A stretch of DNA of 64,000 bases from Arenicola marina (taxonomy: Eukaryota > Annelida > Polychaeta > Arenicolidae): positions 1,798,001 to 1,862,000 of the forward strand of contig OZ025264.1 in the NCBI GenBank assembly GCA_964019135.1, given 5' to 3'. Within the stretch, counting starts at the first letter, position 1; each line of letters starts with the position of its first letter. The notes beneath the pieces were generated by a model. It saw only the letters and a list, made by a program, of their open reading frames with translations, was not told where the DNA came from and made no database searches. Below, in pieces: positions 1 through 10,200 of this stretch. The translations under genes and the position numbers were made by a program.

Positions 1-2490
1 ACCAAGAAGTCTGAACCTACTGGTGAGTGAGCTTCCAGGCTTATTAGTGTGTTGTATGTTCAGGACGCTTTAACCACTTTTGGCCATATCGCATCAATGG
101 GAGAAGGAAGTGAAGAGCGGAGCCATGTCTCCGGGGTGACCCCCTACTCGTTGCGAAGGACATGGGAACTTTATCCTGCGACCACACATACATGGCCACA
201 GCGGGGCTCGAACCACCAATCCGCGTGCACTCAAGGCGAGCGCTCTAGCTCACTGGGCTATCGGGGCGGCCCCTCCAGGGTTATTTAACCGCATGGTTAA
301 CTGCATTACCTTAAGCCGTTATGACGTGTTTATCGCCATCTTGAGCTTGCTTTTTCTTTCATCGGTACAATGTAGATCTTTCACATTTAGTAAATTCAGT
401 TTTGTATTTGTTATTTGTTATATGTATTTAAAATAGAAACATCGTTAGACAACGGCACTGACGAGGCAGATGGTGCAGATGATGGTTGTGATACAAGACG
501 ACCAAGGGCAATTGATCAATTGAGAAAAGCGTTAAAAAGTTCAGTTGACAGAGGTACGTTTATTGCCCATATCACCTTTTAGGTGAAAGGTGAAATCTTT
601 GTCTTATGAACAAAATAAGCGTCACACGCCATACATTTTTCATCAGAACTTTGATCGTATATATTAGTGGTTAAAATCTTGATTGTGCTCTCCTATTTTA
701 AAGGAACGGTTCGCTACGGGACGAACGACTGGTCGGTGTTACTTTGACCAATAACGGTGCCCCCCCCCCCGCCAAGTTGGTATTTTCGTTGCGAGAGTTG
801 GACGTCAACATATTTGTCAAAGTTGATTCTATTTAAAGCATTTTTTTCCTCGAGATCCACACAATGTTCGCGCGATATTACAGTATAATAACCATGACCT
901 GACCACTATTCATGCAGCCTGGACCATCCCTTTTGCAACCTTTGGCAGTGCCGTTTGTAAGTAGCTATGTTATGTATCCCCACCTAGCGATTGAAGTACC
1001 CTCCTATTGGAAGACGACCGACCAGAAAAGTCTTGTGCCACAGTTGATTCCTATCACGCCATATCAGAAGAGCTACAATAAAATTAAGGAAAAACTACGA
1101 GCCAGCGGAGTGACTAACACCATCCGAAGTGTAAGGCGTGTAGATATTGGACTATCAAAAAGAGGAACTGCTTTGTAATGGCATGAATGCGACATAGAAT
1201 TGTTAATGGCTTTCGTATTAGTAATCGTGGACGATAAGTCGTGTAACCTACCTTAGTTCTCTCTTCGCAATCAACTCTTAAATAAGATGTTCATGTCTTG
1301 TGTTGCTACAATTCTCAAAAATGTAGCTGAATACACGGGTTATGGTATTGAATCATTAATATTACCCGTGTATTAATGAATCACTAATATTACCCGTGTA
1401 TTAATGAATTACTAATATTACCCGTGTGTTAAGGAAGCATTAATATTTCCTTCTTTTCTTATGGATGTTGAAATGCTTGACAGATTCACCGCATACTGTC
1501 TTCTCACAAGTCGTTTATCAAACAGTGAACGTCGATTGCGTATTCATAGGTCAGGAGTAGAATTGATAACTGATATCTAACATGAACCATATTCTGCTTG
1601 TGCTTAGATTACTCGGATTGAAAACACTGCCCTCTATCACGAGTACACTGCCCGCCAAGTCCGGATCCAGAAGGACTGTCCTGGAACGGAAGTGGAACGA
1701 ATCCTGTTTCACGGCACTAAGGCAGACGTCATTCAGGATATCAATATTAACGGCTTCAGTAGAAGCTATTTTGGGTCTGCAAATGGTAGGTTACTACAGA
1801 TATCAGTGGCAAATCAATGGGAAATTAAATTAAAAACTAGTGCATTGTTACCTACAGAACAAGAAATACCATAATTGTAGTTACTAATAGAGCAATATCT
1901 TCCATGGGAAACATTTTGAATGTTTCGGACGGAATTGTTATATGTTGATTCTTAGTGTACAAGAAAACGCTAATTGTACGCAACAAAAAACTGTTAAGCC
2001 ACCTTTTTGGGCCAATGTGTTGCTTCTTGTATGCCAATGTTTCCGCGCTTGGAGCCAGATTAATGGTCAGATATAGCTATAATTGTGGCTAACATCGTAG
2101 AAAATGGGTACACTGACTGTGTTACTGTGAATACTACATGTGCTTTAACACATATTACTCATTATTTCCAAATGGCGATGCGATTTTGTTGCAGCTGCTG
2201 CATTTGGCAACGGTGTTTACTTCGCCGTGAACCCAGCGTACTCTGCCCAGCAGCAGTACTCACCGCCCGACGGTAACAAGATCAAGTACATCTACCAGTG
2301 CCGGGTGTTAACCGGGGTCTTCTGCAAAGGGACGTCCGGCCTGAAGGCGCCGCCTCAGATCCCATCCCTCCCCGATGGCGTGCGCTACGACTCCGTCGTC
2401 AACGACAAGGACAAGCCAACCATCTTCGTCATCTTCCGAGATAGCCAGGTCTACCCCGAGTACCTTATTCAACTAGTCGATAAAAGTTGA
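1..2490 (+). CDS. PARP14-like mono-ADP-ribosyltransferase, copy 1 (5' end outside window)
   Basis: Exons read: ..-22, 437-553, 988-1130, 1608-1785 and 2195-2490 (TGA). Phases fit throughout (1, 1, 0, 1). The last three exons give a PARP catalytic domain of about 205 residues. It opens with IEVPSYWK, has the NAD-binding His in ILFHGT, the Tyr in GNGVYFA, and ends YPEYLIQL. Aligned to tankyrase, the catalytic Glu position is Ile (TIFVIF), so the triad is H-Y-I, which in this family means mono- rather than poly-ADP-ribosylation. The 39-residue exon 437-553 is acidic then basic and unrecognised. The start lies upstream of the window. A near-identical second copy follows at 7.3-13.1 kb. Domain identity is strong; the upstream exons are inferred from splice sites and phase. 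Confidence 0.85.
46..273 (-). mobile_element. tRNA-derived SINE, copy 1
   Basis: On the minus strand the head is tRNA-like, with an A-box-like stretch (GATAGCCCAGTGAGC) and a B box GGTTCGAGCCCC, then a body shared with copies at 40069-40307 and 45690-45941. The tail is at the low-coordinate end. Flanking near-repeats tccaggcttatt (34-45) and tccagggttatt (274-285) look like a target-site duplication. It sits in a PARP copy 1 intron, antisense to the gene. Confidence 0.85.
1345..1450. repeat. 28-bp intronic tandem repeat, PARP copy 1
   Basis: About three to four degenerate units of gaatcactaatattacccg plus gtgtattaat, in the intron between exons 988-1130 and 1608-1785. The same repeat sits at the same intron position in PARP copy 2, with about seven units. 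Confidence 0.85.
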
Positions 2491-2499
2491 CCTCTAGCA

Positions 2500-5171
2500 C
2501 CAAATACTTCTGGTGTGGCTATTGTGCCCCACCTTATAACCACTTCCACCGGGTAGGCCACACACTTTGGGAAGTTGGTCAATGACAAGCGTCTTGTATC
2601 ATCATATGGGGTCTAAATTTACCTTGCAAGTCAATATGATCTAAATGGCTCACCATACCCCTCTCGTGGTATAGATTACATAGCTTGATGCCAGTATCTG
2701 CTAGATATTTGTCACTTGGAATCCATACCCCTGCGCAAATAAAAGCTCATCATCCTACATGTATCCTTCTAAGAATGCTAGATGTTATGTCGTAAAATTA
2801 AAATCCTGGTTTCGATTCGGAGCTTGAATGTACGTAGATGTACCCCCCCCCCCCCACCCCCCACCTCAACCCAACCCCCAGACCAGCGAGGAATGTTTTT
2901 TTTATTAAAAGTATGAAACCAAACGAGTTCATCCCCAGAAGGATGTTGTTTTTTATTAATCTGGTGACGGAGTAATCAGCTATTGAACGCTAACCACTGC
3001 GCCAGTCATATAGGTAGCGAATTGCAGCTGATGATGACGTCACGGAAGCGGTCCGATAGTTGGCAGGACTTTATTTTATATGGTTTATGTTATCACAATT
3101 AAATATATGGGCTGGATCTTGTAATGTGAGAAGAAAGGTCTTCGTGGCGCCACCATTTACATATCACAGACGTTCCTAACTTAAGTTCAGATGGTTAGTC
3201 AGTCGACACTCCAAAACGCGTTACCCAATGTGGTCAATGAAGAAGGCATTAAACATGATAAACTGTTCACGGCGGCTAAACACATCATTTGATCAGGAAC
3301 CCCTTTTCCTTTTCAGAGTTCGTTTACAAAACCACATATGCACGTCCGAATCTGTTGGCCTAAATTTACATGCACATGTACGCCATCATCCGCTCCCGTG
3401 ACGTAGTGACTCGCGTAGTGTCCTCCATCCTGATTGGTTGATAGGAGGCCAGTGGGGAATTAAATGTATACGCCCTCCGAAAGTACACCTATTGGCGACA
3501 GTTGGTGCCACGCCAAAACGAGTTTATTTTATAATAATCTTTGGAGCATATTTGTATCTTATCGAGGGATGATATTTTCGAAAGACGTTGAGAATGCGTC
3601 TGAGCCGATTTCATATCTCCTGCGCAAAGTTTTGCCGGTCATTTTGGGTCTGCGTGCGGATCGTATCGCATCACACCAAATGACATCGAAAGGGACAACA
3701 AACCCACGTGCTTCGCTCCATCTGCAACACCAAGTTTGTATATAGGCCTATTTTCAAGTGCGGATACAAACCAGCAGTCGCTACTACGATGGATTTGAGC
3801 TGTCAAAGTGTTAACGACAGTGTCAGCTCCGCTCGCGGCCCACTTTCGGGACTAACTTTGACTCCAACGCATTCGTGTCTCTCAAACGTACAACATGTTC
3901 AGAATATGCAGGCTTTAAGGAACGACCGAACTGACGTTGTGCCCATCTGGTAACCAGGCACAGGCCCAGGGGCCTTCGCTATATAGTACAGGGGAGGGGT
4001 GAAGGGGGGTACAGTATGCTATGGGATAGGACAATCAGTACAGTAGCAGAGCAGGTTGATGGGATATTGCAGTAGACTTACGTAGAGTAGCCTACATATC
4101 ATGCAGTACATGTTGGCGTCCATTCATGGCCATACACAAAGCTACAGTCTTGACGGAGTATTGACATTTGTTCTTATGACTACCAGTCAAGTGTCAAGGA
4201 TGTACCAGCTGTACTTTCAGGTTAACACAGCCTGCAAGTCGCTGTGTAATGTAATTAGGTATGTGTAAGGCGAAATAGATATGTAATAATTGCTGGACGC
4301 TAGACCTGCTTGAGTTAAGATAAAAGAGTCGTTACCGCTGTCATGAGAGATCCACTTGTTAACGTTCTACCTGTAGGTCGCAAAACGCAACATTGCGTTC
4401 TCTAACTTTACCTTTCGATAGGTATCGGACATGGCTCTGTCAAGTTCGTTAGAGGGGTATGTAGGTCAAAGGTCAAGGTCATAGGAATCTCCTGCAAAAA
4501 TTCACCATCTTTAACATGGGACGAGAACACCTGGCCGACATCAATCGCCTGGTGACAGTCAGGGCTCCCACACCGCGGGCATGCCTTATCACATCATAAC
4601 AAAATGCGACGGCTCAGTAATTTGCTTATCATAACAACATTACAGCGAGGATCTGGACTGTCGCGAGCGGTGACAGAGACCGCGGTCCCAGTGCAGTGTG
4701 GGCCTACTACAAATATAGAGGTATCAAATATAGATCTGAGGGGTCAATCTGGTCGGGTCAATCCCAAATACGTCACAAATAAAATCACAGTCAAGTCAAT
4801 TGTTAAGGTCAAGGTCATTGTAGTGGACGGAAAACATAATCCGGATTTTACATTTTACGTCATTCTCACCCTACGCCCTATGTATTGGTCAATCGGATAT
4901 TTTGTTCCGGCATGGCACAAACACTTTAAGCCCAGAATATATTTTTCTCTGCGAATTCGTAACTATATCTTTTTCTCTACGAATTCGTAAGTATATTTTT
5001 TTTCTTTTCGGAAACGTATCTTTAGACTATATTTTCTCATTGCCACTGCCCTTACGGCTGGAACTGGCTACCCATTTAAACCGCTGGATTCGCCCTGGCA
5101 TATATATGAGCTTATAAGCCGACGTTGTGGGATGTACACTTACGATTAGGTGCCTATTTTATTGTTTCTGG
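2500..5171. other. Intergenic, no recognised gene
   Basis: Contains a poly-C tract with A interruptions at about 2842-2870, a tRNA-like reverse-strand remnant near 2960-3020, and two 27-bp near-repeats (tctgcgaattcgtaactata type) at about 4946-5000. An open frame of 128 codons at 4604-4990 has no recognisable domain and runs into the short repeat, so I do not call it a gene. Confidence 0.5.
2738..2743 (+). promoter_or_regulatory. Candidate polyadenylation signal, PARP copy 1
   Basis: AATAAA about 250 bp after the stop at 2490, the first such hexamer downstream on the coding strand. Confidence 0.5.
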
Positions 5172-5558
5172 ATGTATACACTGGCCCAATTTGGCCTTAG
5201 TGTGAGCAACAGCGGCCTAACCCACCAGGATATGGTAACGATGATTATAACACGTCGATGAGCCATACCTGTGGCCCAACCAGTGATCTTATGCGGCTTA
5301 GTCCGAAGTCCAATCATGATAGCCACATCCGCCACTTGTCAGCACTGCTTGTGTTTTCGCTACTTCTATCGCCTTCGCGTCCCTTCTCAGGTAAGGTAAG
5401 TGGAAAGTTAACGTCTTAGTTAACGGCATAGTCAATGCAACCTCATATTACAACAAGTTATTTGCGGGTAACTTTGTTTTGACATGTGCTCTTTGTTTCC
5501 GACTTTCATACCAACGTCGATACACATTTTTTTAGATTCATCAAGATCTTGATACTGA

Positions 5559-5890
5559 CGGGTATGAGTCTGACTGAGGTGGTCCACCCCCTTGATCCAC
5601 GGGTATCAGTTTGACTGAGGTGGTCCACTCCCTTGACCCACGGGTATCAGTTTGACTGAGGTGGTCCACTCCCTTGACCCACGGATATCAGTTTGACTGA
5701 GGTGGTCCACTCCCTTGACCCACGGGTATCAGTCTGACTGAGGTAGTCCACCCCGTTGACCCACGGGTATCAGTTTGACTGAGGTGATCCACCCCTTGAC
5801 CCACGGGTATCAGTCTGACTGAGGTGGTCCACCCCCTTGACCCACGAGTCTCAGTCTGACTAAGGTTGTCCACTCCCTTGACCCACGGGC
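5559..5890 (-). repeat. 41-bp minisatellite, short array (about 8 units)
   Basis: Unit, minus strand, ggaccacctcagtcagactg then atacccgtgggtcaagggagt. About 8 copies with point changes. The homologous array in arm B is about 2.5 kb. Confidence 0.95.
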
Positions 5891-6366
5891 AGCAGTCCGA
5901 CAGACGCGTTTCTAATGCTAAATCCCGGGCCGACGTTCTTAAAGTGGGTATCTGTAAATTCGGGGCGAGAAACGACAGTTTGAGGGGAACATGCCGGCTG
6001 TATCTAGAACATAGCATTAGGTCAGGTCATGCTCTGACCTATATTTCCAATTTAGGTAGGTCCTAAATGAATTGCTAGGTCTCCCAGGAGACTGCTGGTG
6101 GTTCACGCTCTTTTGTTCGTTTGCTGAGATGCTTTCGCTATCAACATTTGTACATATGTACAACTATTTGCAGATATAATTAATGTATTTAAACCCAATT
6201 CATTAATGTTTGTTTCAATTGATTCAATAGTATGTGAAAATGAATGAATGGTATGTTGAATTGAATTTACATATCATTAAAGCATTCACATTTCAATTCC
6301 ACCATGCACATATCGTTATATCAGCGAGCCATCCGACTTAATTTTTTTTTTGCATCATCGATGCAG

Positions 6367-6566
6367 AATTTGATTTTATATCAAAAACATTTGAAAATAT
6401 AGACATTCCGCTGTCGTACGATCACAACAATGAGTTAAACGAAACGAATATTTTAAATGACATGGGTCCAAAGTTCAAAGCGCTTCACCCCTTTGAACTT
6501 GATCGGACTCAAAAACATAGAAAAGAACATGGCCTTAAAGATAATGCCAAGCAGTGGTGTACTTAG
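6367..6566 (+). pseudogene. Exon-like segment, cadherin-tail-like motif
   Basis: After a good acceptor (T-run then GATGCAG) an open frame of about 65 residues runs to TAG. It includes NILNDMGPKFKALHPF, which resembles the conserved LND-GPKFK-L part of cadherin cytoplasmic tails. The inverted copy (minus strand, about 52520-52720) keeps the same frame with several substitutions but has a stop a few codons in. The opposite strand is also open in both arms (76 codons at 6453-6683 and 52380-52610). Coding status is therefore uncertain, and the cadherin resemblance is a short-motif inference. Confidence 0.3.
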
Positions 6567-7142
6567 TGCCAAACTTCGATTAGATTCATTTCCGTATTGT
6601 CGGGTCGCGTCGCACATTGAAGGATAATTCTGATTGTTAAATTTGACGTGAGACAGAAGGACTATAGCTGGAGATCGTCCCATTTAATGCGCCGCCGAGA
6701 TGTTTGATTGTTGTTGTCAAAAGGCGAGCGATATGCTTGATTGTGTGTTTGAGGCTATGGATAGGTTACATTAATTAAAAGTGCTTCTCGAACCTCAATC
6801 TCAGCCCTGATAACAACAATAGTAGGTCAATAGCAAACATTTTGTGTCCTACCTAAAAAGGAAACGAGGTTTCTGCCGCTGAAGGTGTCTTTTGTACTCG
6901 AAATTAGGCTTCCCATATGGCTCTCAGGTTTCTTGGCTAAAAATCTGGTGACAAAATCTGTGGTCATAAATTATGAACTTTTATTTGTTTTATTGTCTTA
7001 TGACCTCGATCAATTGATATAATTTCTGTTATAGTAGTGTTCAAATTTGTCGTTTGCGGGATTAGTAGAACAAACGGATATCTTTCCGACAGGCAACTAA
7101 TGCATTTACTGTCAGTGCCGCCAATATTTTCGCACGGGAATG

Positions 7143-7239
7143 ATTATATATATTATTAATCCTAATGGTAAAATATTACGTATGCTAGATTAATATATAT
7201 TATTAATCCTAATGGTAAAATATTACGTATGCTAGACGG
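7143..7239 (+). repeat. 49-bp tandem duplication in arm A
   Basis: Two adjacent copies of a segment ending aatattacgtatgctag. Arm B holds only one copy (about 51885-51930), so this duplication arose after the arms separated. Confidence 0.9.
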
Positions 7240-7277
7240 ATGCAAACCTGACATTGACTTCCTTGATTTTCTCCTAG

Positions 7278-10200
7278 GAAGGGGGCCAGAAGTCAAGAAC
7301 AACATGTGGTCCCGGCTTTTTGCAGCAGGCGTCGGTAAGTACGTATGCCAGCCAATACGTAAAATATGAATTAAGGTTACTATGATTAATGTTATTACGG
7401 CCTAGTTTAAACGAGTTCTCATATGGATTGCTGGGTTTCAAGACACGTCAAGGAAGGAAAATTAAGCATATTGATAGTGTGTTAGACAGTAAAAGAACGT
7501 CCACATTTTAAGTAACCCGGGATATCATTATGTTTTTCGTTTATCTCTATGCATATGCACCAAATTTGCAGTTAATACGTCCATATATATATATGATCGT
7601 ATCTTAATCTGATATTTATACCGGATTATCTTTTTGCGAAAGCGAATTAATGGACTAAGCGTCAATATATTCCTTGATCTTATATTTATATTAGGTATTT
7701 GCACACCTGTCCTTACTATAGGGTATACGGTCGGCCTATTCTGATCGGTTGAAGCGTCCTCTCTCGTTAGATCTTCGGCGTCATGTCATGTCATGATGAG
7801 AAGGATAACTCTCACTTTCGTCATTTTCTCGGGGCCCGAGCATATAATTGGACGAGTGAGACTAGTCTGCATTCGCTTACATGCGTTTTGAAACGATCAG
7901 CTTAAATTGAAAACATTTACTGCCCCATGCATCACGATATCGTCCTGAATATTCCAACCTATATGAACCTGTCTTTGTTCTACTGGCGTTGTTAGAGAGG
8001 CTGTCGGCTGGTGGTAGTCCCCGTGATGAAGGTACCACAGGGTGGATGAGTGTGCTGGAAGAAACGTTGACCATGGCTGGAACGTTGGATCCAAAGAACC
8101 CAGAACCTAGAGGTGAGTATAATTGCAGCGTCATTTAACCGCCTTTTTTACTGGATAACCAAGTGAGGATGTTACGTGCTCAACGACGACGAATACGCAG
8201 AATAGTTATCAGGTGATGGTGGCGCTATGCAGGACGAGCAAGGAGGATTTCTCAATTGAGCAAAGCGTCTCAAAACTCAAAAGTTGACAGAGGTAAATTT
8301 AGTGGCAATGTCCTTGGTTAACCGCTTCATTATTTAGTTACCTTAAACCGCATTCAAGTGTTATATTATGAACAAAATAAGCGTCTTATACCCCCGGGGA
8401 TATACTCTTTTCAGTGTAACTGTGATTGTCTATTTTAGTGCTTGAAATGTTGAATGTGCTCTCCTTTTTTGTAGAAGAAGGGTTCGCTCTCGCTTAAATT
8501 AAGTAAAACCTTTCCAAACAGAAAAATCGTCGGATGCCGACTTGGATGATGCCGGCAGTTCCAATCATGAAGGTGCCACTGGGCTAGCAACAGCAGTGGC
8601 TGACTTAATGAAAGCAACATTGCACGACACATCACTTCATGGTGAGTTACGGGCCAGTCTGAAGTCGCCACTTCGATGCATTATCAACAAACAACACTAA
8701 TTAACAATTGCGTTACATATTGGTTACTGAAGTGTTGGCTGTGCTTTCCTTTGTTAAGTGGAACGGGCCATCCTTCCACATTGACGTAATTAACGTTATA
8801 ATAGTTAATTAATAATGCAATTAATAATGCAATTAATAATGCAATAGTTGGAAAATTCGTCATCAAAGCGACATTGCATAACTTGCAGAAATGTATTAAT
8901 GAACTTTGTACTGTTTGTGTACCAGATTGGATCGCCGGGAGTCCGGTTACCCAAGTGAGTCCTGCATTTGTCATTTTTGCATGCAATTTGAACCGTATCA
9001 TGATCGTGGTACGTTGTTCCGACGTTGCCTCGTGAAATGGTATAATTATCGCTGGTAAGATAACTTTTGTTGTAACGGTACGCGTAGTCGCTTTATCGGT
9101 ACTGTTTGCATACTTGTAGCAAAGTGCCTTTAGCTTTGTAAAGTGCCGAGGGGTTGTGGCTTAAAGTCTTCGGTTCAGCATTTTTACTACTTGGTTATCG
9201 GTTTAACGGCTTTTTGCATTCAGACAAGTTCGATATTGTAACCAGCAGACATAAAATGAAGAAAATGCAAATATACTGTTCCAGTATTTATTTATAAAGG
9301 CACTTTAAAGCCCTTGATACAGGATATAAAACAATCCACGCCTGATCCCAACCAACCATACACTATTCCGGTTACATCCTGCCACTGCGACCTCTCTCCA
9401 CTAATAAATGTACACTTGATATAACCAACTTCCCAACTATCTAACCAAAGAATATGGCTGAGAAACCAGACTCTGAAATCGAACTCACTAAAGCCGCGGC
9501 TACTGCGGCAAGCTTGTAGCAAGTGGGATCCCCGGGGTCTTCCTCACTGGTAACTAATAGCACCCTACAATAACTAATAGCACCATACAGTAACTAATAG
9601 CACCCTATAGTAACTAATAGCACCCTACAGTAACTAATAGCACCCTACGGAACCTCACAGCATCTCACAGAACCTCATAGCACATCACAGTAACTAGTAG
9701 GAAAGGAAAGCACTATGCATATAAAGAATATGACCAAGGAACCAGACCCAGGAATCACACTCACTGCAGCTGCGGCTACTGCGGCAAGTTTATAGCAAGT
9801 ATGACCCTTGGGTTCTGCAGCAACTTCTGTCTCTGTGTCTGTGGCTCTCTGTGCCTGTGGCTCTCCCTCTCTGTCTGTGGCCTCCCGATGCACCTCTATT
9901 TATACCAGCCTGGGCCCCAAGCGTTCTCCAGGCTCTCTCAGCCAATGGGCGATAATCAAAGTAACTGTATACCTACGCTTGAAATAGAACTAATATACGA
10001 CTGGCTACACTTCAAAGTCCTGGAGAAACCTGCTAAATAACCTACATAAAAAGATAGCTAAGCTGTTCATATTGATACCCACGTTAAAAACCTTTAATCC
10101 TCTATTCTTCATTATCTAAACTTTCTCTCTGTTGCCTCTTCTGGCGGAAGTTTACAAACCCAATATCACCCACGCCCCCTGGCGACCTGTCGCCCTACTT

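Larger units (their letters stand above)
5172..7775 (+). repeat. Arm A of a large inverted duplication
   Basis: Matches the reverse complement of 51333-56000 across nearly its whole length. The shared outer edge is GTATACACT-GCCCAATTTGG and the inner edge is TCTCTCGTTAGATC. Both arms hold the 41-bp minisatellite, a conserved open exon-like segment (6367-6566 here) and the 57-nt exon at 7278-7334. The arms differ mainly in minisatellite length (8 against about 62 units) and a 49-bp tandem duplication present only here. I see no terminal inverted repeats on each arm, so segmental duplication is favoured over a transposon. Confidence 0.85.

Noticed and set aside
4604..4990. 128-codon open frame
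   Set aside because: No recognisable domain and it ends in a short tandem repeat; no splice or polyA support.
6453..6683. 76-codon minus-strand frame kept in both arms (also 52380-52610)
   Set aside because: Six amino-acid differences in 76 between arms give no sign of protein constraint, and the opposite strand is the more exon-like reading.
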